64,000 bases of DNA, from the NCBI RefSeq assembly GCF_900188025.1, contig NZ_FZNO01000023.1, forward strand, positions 1-64,000, written 5' to 3'. The first letter of the stretch is position 1. Each line of letters begins with the position of its first letter. Below are positions 1 through 8,716 of this stretch, one piece after another. This DNA comes from Blastococcus mobilis (GTDB lineage: Bacteria > Actinomycetota > Actinomycetes > Mycobacteriales > Geodermatophilaceae). A program made the translations under genes and the position numbers. The notes beneath the pieces were generated by a model that was not told the DNA's origin, searched no databases, and saw nothing but the letters and a program-made list of their open reading frames with translations.

Positions 1-95
1 CACCGTTAGTGCGTGAAACAGCACCCGATCCAGCGCATCCGCGCAGCTCAGCGACCTGCCGACGAGATCATCATGACGCCGTGAGCCAACTCAGG

Positions 96-752
96 TCAGG
101 TGTCGACGCGACCCGTCTCGTAGGCCCACATGACGATCTCCACGCGGTTGCGAGCATTGAGCTTGCGCATGAGAGCGGCGATGTGCGTCTTGACGGTGCT
201 GAGGCTGATGGACAGCTCGTCGCCGATCTCGCCGTTGGTCCGCCCGCGAGCGGCAGCAAGCAAGACCTGTTCCTCTCGAGCGGTGAGCGCCTCGACAGGC
301 TCGGGTGGCATCGACCGCGAGCGCCTGTTGGCGAAGGAGGACAGGAGCCGAGCCGTGATGCTCGGTGCGATCAGGGCGTCGCCACGGGCAGCGGCATGGA
401 CGGCCTGGGTGAGCATTTCCGTACCGGCGTCCTTGAGCAGAAAGCCGCGGGCGCCTGCCTTCAGCGCGCCGTAGACGTAATCGTCGAGGTCGAATGTGGT
501 GATGACAACGACGGCCAGAGGATCGGCGACGTCGGCTCCGGCGAGTTGCCGAGTGGCCTCGATCCCGTCGACCTCGGGCATGCGGATGTCCAGCAGGCAC
601 ACGTCGGGGCGTAGCGAACGGGCCATGGCGATCGCCTGCCGGCCGTCGGCGGCTTCGCCGACGACGGCGATGCCCGGTTGGGCGTCGAGGATCATGCAGA
701 GCCCTGCCCTGACGATGTCCTGATCGTCAGCGACGAGTACGCGGATCGTCAT
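96..752 (-). CDS. LuxR/NarL-family response regulator
   Basis: A 218-residue cytoplasmic response regulator. Residues 1-120 form the receiver domain: acidic pocket DD at 9-10, phospho-acceptor Asp55 in CLLDIRMP, switch Thr in ITTFD near 85, and Lys in FLLKDAG near 106. A NarL/FixJ helix-turn-helix follows at about 150-212 (LTAREEQVLLAAARG, then STVKTHIAALMRKL). It would bind DNA as a dimer after phosphorylation by the kinase encoded just upstream, whose stop overlaps this start by 4 bp, so the two are translationally coupled. The target is not identifiable from the sequence; no transporter or stress operon is adjacent. The pair lies in the accessory stretch left of the tRNA-Ala integrase and may be cargo of that element, which is inference. 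Confidence 0.93.
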   Translation of the reverse strand: MTIRVLVADDQDIVRAGLCMILDAQPGIAVVGEAADGRQAIAMARSLRPDVCLLDIRMPEVDGIEATRQLAGADVADPLAVVVITTFDLDDYVYGALKAGARGFLLKDAGTEMLTQAVHAAARGDALIAPSITARLLSSFANRRSRSMPPEPVEALTAREEQVLLAAARGRTNGEIGDELSISLSTVKTHIAALMRKLNARNRVEIVMWAYETGRVDT

Positions 753-1882
753 GACGCGCGCACCGTCCGAGGAAGCGAGGCGTCGACACTCCAGCCGCCG
801 CCTGGGTCAGGTCCGGCCCGCAGGGTGCCCCCGAGCAAGCTCGCCCGCTCAGCCATGCCGCGCAGCCCGTATCCATCTTGCGAGGGGCTGGTCGTACTCG
901 CCTCGCCGTCGTCGTGCACCCGCAGGTGCACCTGGCTGCGGCCGGTGGTGACGTCCACGCTGACGTGGGTGGCGCCTGAGGCGTGCCGGGTCGCATTGGT
1001 GACCGCTTCGGCGGCGATCAGGTAGAGGGCGGTGCTGACCGCTGGGTCGATGGCCTCGATGTCACCGGCGACCTGCACGCGGACGCCGAGCACCTCGCCG
1101 CCGGGACGAGCGAGTCGTTCGACGTCCACCACCCCCCGCCGGGGGGCGAGATCGGCGTCCGTTCCGTCACGAAGCACGCCCACGAGGGCTCGCATCTCCT
1201 TGAGCGTCCGGGACGCCTCTTCTTCGATGGTGATCAGAGTGGCCAGCGCGCGCTTCGGATCTGCAGCCGACAGCGCGCGACCTGCCTGTGCTTGGACGGC
1301 GATGGCCGAGACGCGGTGGCCGACCGTGTCGTGCAGCTCGCGGGCGAGCTCGTTGCGCTGGCGCAGCCGCACCTGCTCGATCTCGCGGTCGTGGCTTCTG
1401 GTGCGGTAGCGCACTGCCGCGCCGAGCGCGGCCGAGAACAGGAAGAAGCCGTAGCCGGCGACCATCTCCGCGGGTGAGGCCGGGTTCGCGATGAGGGTGA
1501 CGGGTAGCCAGATGAGGATGATGCCGAGTCCGAGGACAGCCTCGCGACCTGCCCCCCAGCGCAGTAGGGCGTAGGGCAGTACGAGCAGCCCTGCGATGCT
1601 CTGCAGGCCGGTGGCATCGATGGCCACGATCCTGGCGAGGTCGAAGGCGAGGACGGCTCCGAAGGCCACGGCGACCGCGGCCAGCGGCCGCGTGCGCCGC
1701 CACAGCAGGCACGCCGCGACGACGACGCTGACACCGACCACCACAGGCGCCCATGCCCTGTCGTCGCGCAGCAGCACCTCGACGAGCGAGATCGCGACGA
1801 GACCCGAGAAGAGCGCCCAGTCCCGCCAGACCCGCACCGGCGGGCGCGCGGGGCGAGGCTCAGCCCAGATCCCAGCAAGCAT
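749..1882 (-). CDS. Two-component sensor histidine kinase (HisKA_3 type)
   Basis: A 377-residue membrane sensor kinase, partner of the response regulator it overlaps. The N-terminal half (about 22-160) contains roughly five to six hydrophobic helices and no obvious extracytoplasmic domain. A short helix leads to the HisKA_3 dimerisation/phosphorylation motif RNELARELHDTVGH with phospho-acceptor His184. The HATPase_c domain spans about 275-370: N-box AEAVTNATRHA, G-box residues GYGLRGMAERA, and GGGWSVDASLP at the end. This layout matches the NarL-linked kinases common in actinobacteria (DesK/LiaS-like). Such kinases often sense envelope stress, but the signal here is unknown. The start is the only ATG before the first helix. 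Confidence 0.93.
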   Translation of the reverse strand: MLAGIWAEPRPARPPVRVWRDWALFSGLVAISLVEVLLRDDRAWAPVVVGVSVVVAACLLWRRTRPLAAVAVAFGAVLAFDLARIVAIDATGLQSIAGLLVLPYALLRWGAGREAVLGLGIILIWLPVTLIANPASPAEMVAGYGFFLFSAALGAAVRYRTRSHDREIEQVRLRQRNELARELHDTVGHRVSAIAVQAQAGRALSAADPKRALATLITIEEEASRTLKEMRALVGVLRDGTDADLAPRRGVVDVERLARPGGEVLGVRVQVAGDIEAIDPAVSTALYLIAAEAVTNATRHASGATHVSVDVTTGRSQVHLRVHDDGEASTTSPSQDGYGLRGMAERASLLGGTLRAGPDPGGGWSVDASLPRTVRAS

Positions 1883-2054
1883 GCTTCCCCCTCCCGGCCA
1901 ACGTAGAGGGGCCGCCGCTCGGACGGATCAGCCGAAAGTACTGCGGATGTGCCGTCCCTGCGGCCAGGACGGCTGGAGCCCGCAGGCGGATGTGCCCGCC
2001 GCCGGCATCCGTGAAGGTGGAAGCACCCACCCAATCAAGGCAAGGAGCAATCTG

Positions 2055-2558
2055 ATGAGAACGCCTCAATCCCACACCGCACGAGAAAATCTGCCATCCC
2101 GCAGCGCGCTGGAAGATCTGCGCATGCCCCTGCAGGCCAAACTCGCAGCCGCATGGACGAGCTTCATGTTCCTGTACATCTACGTCGACTACCTCGCCCT
2201 GTACAAGCCCGGCTTCATCGACGAAATCCTGGTCGGCGTCGTCCATGAGTTCGACACCGGCCCAACCTTTGTCGCCCTTGCGCTCACGCTCATGGCCATC
2301 CCGATCCTCATGATCCTGCTCTCCATGACACTGCCCGCCCGTGTCAACCGCGCCACCAACCTCGTCGTGGCAACGCTCTACATCCCCGTCTCGATGTACA
2401 ACGTGGCCGGCGAGGAGTCCTGGACCTACTTCTACTTCTACGGCCTCTCCATCGGACTCGAGGTGCTACTTCTGGCCTTCATCCTGCGCGCCGCCTGGAC
2501 CTGGCCCCGGACCGCCCGAGCAACCGTGGAGCACGCACGCGTCCGAGCGCACGCATGA
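2055..2558 (+). CDS. Small four-helix membrane protein (DUF6326-like)
   Basis: A 167-residue integral membrane protein of unknown function. The ATG at 2055 is preceded by AAGGAG at 2042-2047, which decides the start against longer upstream readings. After a polar N-terminus (about 1-30) come four hydrophobic segments: about 35-55 (SFMFLYIYVDYLALY), 75-97 (FVALALTLMAIPILMILL), 105-122 and 130-150 (FYFYGLSIGLEVLLLAFIL). I recall similar proteins grouped as DUF6326 but could not check. It is transcribed away from the two-component genes, 172 bp from the kinase start, so it may be regulated by them; that is inference from position only. The leader just before the start is repeated before the next gene. 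Confidence 0.7.
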   Translation: MRTPQSHTARENLPSRSALEDLRMPLQAKLAAAWTSFMFLYIYVDYLALYKPGFIDEILVGVVHEFDTGPTFVALALTLMAIPILMILLSMTLPARVNRATNLVVATLYIPVSMYNVAGEESWTYFYFYGLSIGLEVLLLAFILRAAWTWPRTARATVEHARVRAHA

Positions 2559-2805
2559 GCTCGGGTCTGCCCGCCGTGGCCCGCCGCTGCGTGCTGGTCG
2601 CCCGGTTCAGTGGCGACGGTGCACGTCATCCACGGGCCGGGGCCTCCGGAAGCAGACCGAGGGGTGCCTCGGATGGGGCTACGACGTGGCCGTCATGGTG
2701 CTGCACATCCACCGTCACTCCCGGAAGCCGGGTTCTTCTGGTAGCGGCCCGTCGTCGGCGCCTGCTCAGCCCCCGCCCACGGCGGCCCCAGACGGGAGCA
2801 ATCTG

Positions 2806-3468
2806 ATGACAGAGACCCAGCAGCCTCCGTTCGACCCGCTGGGCAGCGTGACGTGGCCGGTCAGGACCGCCCGCCTGCTGCTCCGCCGCGCCGAGCCCCG
2901 TGATGCTGAGGCCACCTGGACGTACCGGCAACTGCCCGAGTTCGCCCAATGGCAGTCCGGCGCGCCGGCCACTTTCGCGACGTACGCCGCGCAGTTCGAG
3001 CAGCCCGGATCCTTGGCCAAGACCCTGGTGGTCGAGCTCGACGGGACAGTCATCGGCGACCTCCTGATCTCGGTTCAGGACGCGTGGGCGCAGGACGAAG
3101 TGACGGAGCAGGCGCGCGGCGTACAGGCCGACCTCGGCTGCGGCCTGCACCCTGCGCACAACGGTCATGGCTACGCCACCGAAGCGCTCGGCGAAGTGCT
3201 CCGGCTCTGCTTCGACGAGTTACAACTCCGCCGCGTCACCGCCGACTGCTTCGCCGACAACACAGCTTCCCGGCGGCTCATGGAGCGGGTAGGCATGCGG
3301 CGCGAGGCGTACACCGTTCGGGACTCCCTGCACAGGTCCGGGGCGTGGCTGGATGGAACGGCCTACGCGCTGCTGCAAGAGGAATGGAGGCGGAAAGGCC
3401 CCCTTCCCTTCATTGTCGCCGAGTGTCGTTCCTGCAGGTCAGGACCGGTGCAGGGTGACACGTCCTGA
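2806..3468 (+). CDS. GNAT-family N-acetyltransferase (RimJ/RimL-like)
   Basis: A 220-residue GNAT acetyltransferase that would transfer acetyl from acetyl-CoA to an amine, either a protein N-terminus or a small molecule. The fold is recognisable: RTARLLLRRAEPRDAEATW at the N-terminus, the core strand LVVELDGTVIGDLLISV, then the acetyl-CoA loop around LHPAHNGHGYATEALGEVLRL (the Q/RxxGxG/A loop reads HNGHGYA), and the C-terminal RRVTADCFADNTASRRLMERVGMRREA typical of the RimJ/RimL branch. The ATG at 2806 follows GGGAGCAATCTG, so the start is well supported. The substrate cannot be told. It lies 247 bp after the membrane-protein gene and may share its transcript. Confidence 0.88.
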   Translation: MTETQQPPFDPLGSVTWPVRTARLLLRRAEPRDAEATWTYRQLPEFAQWQSGAPATFATYAAQFEQPGSLAKTLVVELDGTVIGDLLISVQDAWAQDEVTEQARGVQADLGCGLHPAHNGHGYATEALGEVLRLCFDELQLRRVTADCFADNTASRRLMERVGMRREAYTVRDSLHRSGAWLDGTAYALLQEEWRRKGPLPFIVAECRSCRSGPVQGDTS

Positions 3469-3883
3469 CGGCTGGTGCAACGGCGTGTCGCCGAAGTTGT
3501 GAGCATTCTGTGAGCAGGGGCAGTGCCTGTTTCTCCGTCAGGCGATCTTGCAGCCACCACGCCGGCCGAATCGGAGTGCGAGTCGCCGGCGTGAGCGAAC
3601 TGCTGTCCTGAGCTTGCGCCTCTCCCCGTCGTGCTCCGGCGGGTCTTGGCTAAGAGGATGACCTGCAGTCGAGAAGCGATATCGCCCTTGCTCAACAACT
3701 CGGCCAGAATCAAGCTGAGCTCCAATAGCAACCAGCAATTTCCGTCAATGTCCAAGTCTTTACTGAAGAACGGCACGCATGCTACCAATAGGGGTAGTCC
3801 GGGCCTCGCTTCGCGGGGCCCATCGCCGTTTCTAGGGGTGACCTGTTGGTCATTGTTGGGTGGCGTTGAGAATGCGCGGTGGA
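3469..3883 (+). other. Gene-less, less GC-rich interval before the relaxase
   Basis: About 400 bp without a convincing reading frame. Base composition is visibly less GC-rich than the flanks, especially about 3650-3800, which suggests foreign or recombined DNA. A hairpin at 3801-3821 lies at its right end. No exact copy of the tRNA-Ala 3' end was found here by eye, so the left attachment site of the element is not placed. Confidence 0.5.
3801..3821 (+). other. Hairpin upstream of the MobF relaxase, candidate oriT
   Basis: Arms GGGCCTCGC (3801-3809) and GCGGGGCCC (3813-3821) pair over 9 bp with one T-G wobble and a TTC loop. It sits about 60 bp before the relaxase start. Relaxases of this class often nick next to an inverted repeat near their own gene, so this is a candidate part of oriT. 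A terminator is equally possible; there is no known nic sequence I can recognise. Confidence 0.25.
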
Positions 3884-6673
3884 ATGAAGGTGTACGCCGG
3901 GTCGGCGGCGGCCGCCCGGGCGTATCTGGAAGCCGACCGCGGCCGGGCCGATGACTACTACCTGACCGAGGGCACCGGCCTGGCCCGCCGCTTCGTGGCC
4001 CGCGACGGACGGGTGGCCGAGCCGGCGCCGCTCACGGGAGAGACCTACGAAACCTGGGTGGCCGGCCGCGACCCGGACACCGGCGACCCACGGGGGCGGC
4101 TGCGGACCGACGAGCGCGCGGTGCGGTTCGTCGAGGTGGTGGTCAACGGCCCGAAGTCCTGGTCACTGGCCGCCGCGATGCACTACGACGTCGCGGACGC
4201 CTACGACGCCGCCCAAGACCGCGCCGCCGTCCAGATCGTCGGCTGGCTCGCCGACCACGCGACGACCCGGGTCGGCCCGCGTGGCGGCCAGGTCCAGGTG
4301 CCGGTGGAGATGCTGGAGGCGGTGTCGGTGCGGCACTACACCTCCCGCGCCGGAGACCCGCACCGGCATCTGCACCTGCAGATCGGCGCCCGGGTGTTCG
4401 CCGCCGAACAGTGGCGCGGGCTGCACACCGTCGGCGTGCGTGACTTCCTCGCCGCCATCAACGGAATCGGGCACGCCGCGGTGGCTTGCGATCCGCAGTT
4501 CCGGACCGCACTCGCCGCGCACGGCTACACCCTGGACGCGACTGCAGAAATACAGGAGCTTTCCGACTATGTGGGCCCGTTCAGCGCGCGGGCGGCACAG
4601 ATCGGGCGCAACCTGGACCGCTACGAACGCGACTGGATAGCGGCGCACCCCGGAGAACAGCCCGGTCCGGCGCTGCGGCGGGCCTGGGACGCCCGCGCCT
4701 GGGCCGAGGGGCGCCCGGACAAGGTCATCCCCCGCTCCGGGACCGACCTCGTGGCATGGTGGCGAGCCGAGCTGGGGTCACTGGGCTATCTCGATCCCGC
4801 CCACCCCGTCTCACTGGCGCCGACTCCGATCGGCGTGCTCGATCGCGAGGCTGCCGTCGACACCGTGCTGAACCGGCTGGCCGCCGGCCGCTCGGCCTGG
4901 AACGCGGCCGACGTCCGCGGCGAGGTCGAGCGGCTGATCGCCGCGGAGGGCATCGTCGCCGACACGGCGGTGCGCCTCGAGTTGGCCGAGGACCTCACCG
5001 CCCGCGCTCTCGACCGGTGCGTTCCCCTGGTGGACCGGGAGGGAGTGCCGGAACACGTCCGGTCCTGGACCTCGCGGCCGGTGCTCGACGTGGAGGCCGA
5101 CCTGCGCATCCGGTTCGCCGCCCGCGCCGGTCAGCCACCGCCGGGTGCACCGCGGCTGGCGCCTCTGCCGGCCGGCGTTGTCGGGGGCCTGGACCCCGGT
5201 CAGGCCGCCGCGGTCGCCTGCCTGGCCGGCGACCGGCGGTTGATGGTCGTGGAGGGCGCGGCCGGGGCGGGCAAGACCACCACGCTGGCCGCTGCCCATG
5301 ACCTGCTGCAGCGGCAGGGACGGCGGCTGATGGTTGTCAGCCCGACGCTGAAGGCCGCCCGGGTCGCCCGCGCGGAGGTGGGAACGAGCGCCGGGTCTGC
5401 AGCGTCGCTCGTCTTCGCCCACGGCTGGCGCTGGAACGAGCACGGCGAGTGGACCCGACTCGTCCTCGGTGAGGTCGACCCGGTCACCGGCCGCATCCAC
5501 ACCGGGCCGGCGGAGGGGAGCCGGCTGCGGCCAGACGATCTGCTGATCGTCGATGAGGCCGGCATGCTCGACCAGGACACCGCGCGCGCTCTGCTCACCG
5601 TCGCCGACGAGGCCGGGGCGCGGCTGGCGCTGCTGGGGGACCGCCACCAGCTCGCCGCGGTCGGCCGCGGCGGTGTCCTGGACCTGGCCGCCGCTCAGGT
5701 CGACCCGGCCGCCTGCCTGACATTGGAGTCGGTGCACCGCTTCACCCGCACCGACAGCACCGGCCAGTCGGTTCCGGACGGTGAGTACGCCGAGCTGACG
5801 ATCGCGATGCGGCGGGGTGACACCCCGGGTGTGGTGTTCGACGCCCTCCTCGCCCGCGGCCGGATCCACCTGCACCCCGACCACGCAGCGCTGCGGGACG
5901 CGCTGGCCGCGACCGCCGCCCACGACCCCCAGGCGGCCGACGTCGCAGTGGTGGCGGACACCCGCGAGCAGGTCAACGAGCTCAACGCCGCCATCCGCAA
6001 CCGGCTGGTCACCGACGGCCGCGTCGACGACGTCCAGGTCGTGACCACGCGGGCGGGTCAGCGGATCGGCGCCGGCGACCGGATCGCCACCCGGCGCAAC
6101 GACCGCGACCTGGAGGTGGCCAACCGAGACACGTGGACCGTCACCGCGGTCGGCCGACGCGGTGGGCTGCTGGTCACCGCCGGCACGGCCACCGGTGACG
6201 TCCCCCGGGGCGATGTCACCCCGGCCGGCGCACGGGTCCGGGTGCTGCCCGCCGACTACGTCACCCGGCACGTGGAGCTGGCCTACGCCAGCACCGCGTA
6301 CGGCGTGCAGGGTGACACCGTTCCCGCCGCGCACGTGGTGATCGGTGACCAGACCGGCGCGGCCTCGGCCTACGTCGGCATGACCCGCGGACGGTTGTCC
6401 AACACCGGGCACCTCGTCGCGGCCGACGTGGCCGAGGGCCGGGCTCAGTGGATCGCCGTCTTCGGGCGCGACCGGGCCGACCTCGGCCCCGGTCGCGCGG
6501 CCGAGCTGGCCGCTCGCGAAGCCGCCCGCGAACGCCAGAACCGGTCGCTCGACCGGACGGCAGCCGCTCGCTCGCGGCCGGTCGCATCGGAACAGAGCGT
6601 CCCCCGGCCCGAGGCGGAGCGGCGGGGACCATCCCTCGCCCGTGGAGGCGCCGCGCCGGGCATCGGTCGATGA
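3884..6673 (+). CDS. MobF-type conjugative relaxase with helicase domain (TrwC/TraA-like)
   Basis: A 929-residue relaxase-helicase that would nick one strand at oriT, attach to it covalently and unwind it for transfer. The TrwC relaxase domain is at about 1-300: tyrosine pair in DDYYLTEGTG near 29 and the metal-binding three-histidine motif PHRHLHLQ near 165. The RecD2/TraI-like helicase follows: Walker A GAAGAGKTTT near 460 and Walker B LLIVDEAG near 560, then GDRHQLAAVGRGG and a C-terminal motif AYASTAYGVQGDT. A charged tail has no recognisable domain. Starts at 3860 (GTG) and 3872 (ATG) are also possible; 3884 is preferred because the family begins near MKxYxGSAAAAR. No mating-pore or coupling genes are visible, so the element is at most mobilisable within this window. 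Confidence 0.93.
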   Translation: MKVYAGSAAAARAYLEADRGRADDYYLTEGTGLARRFVARDGRVAEPAPLTGETYETWVAGRDPDTGDPRGRLRTDERAVRFVEVVVNGPKSWSLAAAMHYDVADAYDAAQDRAAVQIVGWLADHATTRVGPRGGQVQVPVEMLEAVSVRHYTSRAGDPHRHLHLQIGARVFAAEQWRGLHTVGVRDFLAAINGIGHAAVACDPQFRTALAAHGYTLDATAEIQELSDYVGPFSARAAQIGRNLDRYERDWIAAHPGEQPGPALRRAWDARAWAEGRPDKVIPRSGTDLVAWWRAELGSLGYLDPAHPVSLAPTPIGVLDREAAVDTVLNRLAAGRSAWNAADVRGEVERLIAAEGIVADTAVRLELAEDLTARALDRCVPLVDREGVPEHVRSWTSRPVLDVEADLRIRFAARAGQPPPGAPRLAPLPAGVVGGLDPGQAAAVACLAGDRRLMVVEGAAGAGKTTTLAAAHDLLQRQGRRLMVVSPTLKAARVARAEVGTSAGSAASLVFAHGWRWNEHGEWTRLVLGEVDPVTGRIHTGPAEGSRLRPDDLLIVDEAGMLDQDTARALLTVADEAGARLALLGDRHQLAAVGRGGVLDLAAAQVDPAACLTLESVHRFTRTDSTGQSVPDGEYAELTIAMRRGDTPGVVFDALLARGRIHLHPDHAALRDALAATAAHDPQAADVAVVADTREQVNELNAAIRNRLVTDGRVDDVQVVTTRAGQRIGAGDRIATRRNDRDLEVANRDTWTVTAVGRRGGLLVTAGTATGDVPRGDVTPAGARVRVLPADYVTRHVELAYASTAYGVQGDTVPAAHVVIGDQTGAASAYVGMTRGRLSNTGHLVAADVAEGRAQWIAVFGRDRADLGPGRAAELAAREAARERQNRSLDRTAAARSRPVASEQSVPRPEAERRGPSLARGGAAPGIGR

Positions 6674-6835
6674 GCAGGGGCGCCTCCACCGGCCGGCCGC
6701 GGGCCCGGACACCGGCAACAGGAGGAGGACTAGAGAATTTCGGAAGCCATCGGTGGTCGGCTGTCACCAATCGCGCGCAAATGGCGCCTTCTCCCGTGAG
6801 GGAGCACAGCCCATCCGAGCCCAACGGAGCCAGCC

Positions 6836-7060
6836 ATGACCGACGATCCCGCCCGCCGCGAGCCCGAACTGTTCACCATCGCCGAGGCCGCCGAGCTGCT
6901 CCGCGCCTCCGTCGCCACGCTGCGGTACTGGCGCCACCTGGGCACCGGCCCCCGCAGCTTCCGCCTCGGCCGCCGCGTCCTCTACCGCTACGACGACCTC
7001 CGGAGCTGGACCGACGCCCGGCATGGCGAGGCCGTCCCCGGCCCAGGAAACCGGCCGTGA
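6836..7060 (+). CDS. Excisionase-like MerR/Xis helix-turn-helix protein
   Basis: A 74-residue DNA-binding protein. The core FTIAEAAELLRASVATLRYWRHLG is the winged-helix DNA recognition unit of the MerR/excisionase superfamily (HTH_17), followed by GPRSFRLGRRVLYRYDDLRSW. Such proteins direct the paired tyrosine integrase towards excision or repress the element's promoters. It lies between the relaxase and the integrase, the usual place in actinobacterial integrative elements. The ATG at 6836 follows GGAG with a 6-nt spacer. Confidence 0.85.
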   Translation: MTDDPARREPELFTIAEAAELLRASVATLRYWRHLGTGPRSFRLGRRVLYRYDDLRSWTDARHGEAVPGPGNRP

Positions 7061-7222
7061 GCTGCCCGACCGCCGGCGCGGACAGCAGTCCACAGAATGC
7101 GGTCAGCCCACCAGAGAAGCAGGCGGCTGACGGCAAGGTGGCTCCCGTGATCAGCGCGCCGGTGATGGAGCCCCGCCTCCGCAGTCCGCGGCCCGGGATC
7201 GAGGAGATGGAGGTGGTCGGTG

Positions 7223-8437
7223 ATGGCCTCGATCGCGAGGAGGCCTGACGGCACGTACCGGCCGCGGTACCGCGACGAGCACGGCAAGGAACACGCCCGG
7301 CACTTCAAGCGCAAGGTCGACGCCCAGCGATGGCTCGACGAGGTCACCGCGGCCGTGCAGACCGGCACCTACGTCGACCCCAAGCGGGCCAGGACGACCG
7401 TGGGCGAGCTGGCCGACGTCTGGCTCGCCGGGAAGATCAACCTCAAGCCCACCAGTCGTGCCCGCTACGCCGACGTCCTCAAGACCCACGTCCTGCCGCG
7501 CTGGGGGAACATCGCGCTGATCCGGGTGACCCACGGCGACGTGCAGGCCTGGCTGTCCGAGCTCTCCGACCGGGGGCTGGCCGGGGCCTCGGTCCGCAAG
7601 GCGCAGGGCGTCCTGTCCGGCATCCTCGGCCTCGCGGTGCGCGACCGGCGCCTGGCCGTCAACCCCGCGCTCGGCGTGGCCCTGCCCCCGATGCAGGAGA
7701 AGCGCCGCCGGTACCTGACCGCCGAGCAGCTGGAGGCGCTCGCCGACGCTGCCGGGCCCGGCCGGGTCGCCGTCCTGGTGCTCGGCTACTGCGGGCTGCG
7801 CTGGTCGGAACTGGCGGCGCTGCGGGTGCGGCACTTCGACCTGCTGCGCCGGCGGGTGCTCGTCGAGGAGGCGGTCACCGAGGTCGACGGCTCCCGCCTG
7901 GTGTGGGGCACCCCCAAGACCCACGGCCGCCGCTCGGTGCCGCTGCCGCGGTTCCTCGTCGACGAACTCGCCCGGACGGTGGTGACCCGCCCTGCCGACG
8001 AGCTGGCCTTCCCCTCGCCGCAGGGCGCGGTGCTGCGCAACCGGAACGCCCGGTCCGCCTGGTTCGACGCCGCGGCCCGGGCCATCGGAGAGCCCGGACT
8101 CACGCCGCACGAACTCCGGCACACCGCGGCGTCGCTGGCGATCAAGGCCGGCGCCAACGTCAAGGCGGTGCAGCGGATGCTCGGGCACGCGTCGGCGGCC
8201 ATGACCCTGGACCGCTACGCCGACCTGTTCGACGACGACCTGGACGACGTCGCCGACCGATTGGACGCCCTGCGGGCGTCGTCCCGCGGACGAGTTGCGG
8301 ACTTTTTGCGGACTGGGACCCCTGCGGAGGGCTCGTTCGAGCCGTCGCCGGAGATGAAACCCCAGGTCAGAGAAGTGGAGACGAGGGGAATCGAACCCCT
8401 AACCCCCGCCTTGCAAAGGCGGTGCTCTGCCAATTGA
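7223..8437 (+). CDS. Tyrosine-recombinase integrase, 3' end inside tRNA-Ala
   Basis: A 404-residue site-specific recombinase. An N-terminal arm-binding segment (about 1-60) and SAM-like core-binding domain (about 62-145, TVGELADVWLAGK) precede the catalytic domain (about 165-340). Catalytic residues are visible: Arg in GLRWSELAAL, HELRH, GHAS, and nucleophile Tyr in LDRYADLF. GGAGGT at 7209-7214 fits the ATG at 7223 (GTG at 7220 is an alternative). The last ~20 codons (VETRGIEPLTPALQRR) are read from the antisense of tRNA-Ala, so the C-terminal tail is supplied by the attachment site. In the unintegrated circle the protein would end differently. The tRNA 3' end faces the integrase, as expected for insertion at a tRNA 3' end. 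Confidence 0.93.
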   Translation: MASIARRPDGTYRPRYRDEHGKEHARHFKRKVDAQRWLDEVTAAVQTGTYVDPKRARTTVGELADVWLAGKINLKPTSRARYADVLKTHVLPRWGNIALIRVTHGDVQAWLSELSDRGLAGASVRKAQGVLSGILGLAVRDRRLAVNPALGVALPPMQEKRRRYLTAEQLEALADAAGPGRVAVLVLGYCGLRWSELAALRVRHFDLLRRRVLVEEAVTEVDGSRLVWGTPKTHGRRSVPLPRFLVDELARTVVTRPADELAFPSPQGAVLRNRNARSAWFDAAARAIGEPGLTPHELRHTAASLAIKAGANVKAVQRMLGHASAAMTLDRYADLFDDDLDDVADRLDALRASSRGRVADFLRTGTPAEGSFEPSPEMKPQVREVETRGIEPLTPALQRRCSAN

Positions 8438-8448
8438 GCTACGTCCCC
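8376..8448 (-). tRNA. tRNA-Ala (anticodon TGC)
   Basis: Complete 73-nt cloverleaf on the minus strand: acceptor GGGGACG pairs with CGTCTCC plus discriminator A; D arm GCTC/GAGC; anticodon stem CCGCC/GGCGG with loop TTTGCAA giving TGC; T arm AGGGG-TTCGATT-CCCCT. CCA is not encoded. It is the attachment site of the integrase encoded on the opposite strand, whose stop lies at 8437 within this gene. Confidence 0.97.
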
Positions 8449-8474
8449 GGCGGGCTGCGGGCAGCCCGGGTGGT

Positions 8475-8618
8475 TCAGCGGTTGGTGGGTGTACTCACGG
8501 CGTCGGGACCGCGCGTGGCCTCGTGCCACAGGTCGGCCTCTGCCTTGCCGCCCGAGCGCTTCCGCACGGCGGCCAGGGCACCGGCGGCGACGGCGGCCAG
8601 GGCAAGCTTCTTCAGCAC
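8475..8618 (-). CDS. DLW-39 family small protein
   Basis: A 47-residue protein read from a GTG at 8618, with AGGAGG placed 8 nt upstream, which fixes the start; a longer frame reaching 8711 lacks such a site. The sequence begins LKKLALAAVAAGALAAVRK, one short membrane-like helix with a basic end, and contains the ADLWHEAT motif that names the actinobacterial DLW-39 family. Function unknown. It lies between tRNA-Ile and tRNA-Ala, as part of the conserved gyrA-DUF3566-tRNA neighbourhood. Confidence 0.85.
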   Translation of the reverse strand: MLKKLALAAVAAGALAAVRKRSGGKAEADLWHEATRGPDAVSTPTNR

Positions 8619-8716
8619 GCGGGGTACCTCCTCGACCGCTCGGCGCACCGCCGGGACGGTGACCGCTACGGCGCTCGGCGCCGGAGGCTTGTGCAACCGG
8701 CGAGCTGGCACACGGG

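Noticed and set aside
3363-3788. Minus-strand frame opposite the GNAT end
   Set aside because: No domain, no ribosome binding site and a composition change half way through; treated as non-coding.
6448-7248. Plus-strand frame overlapping the relaxase end and the xis gene
   Set aside because: Arg/Pro-rich out-of-frame translation. The xis frame has an HTH and a ribosome binding site and is preferred.
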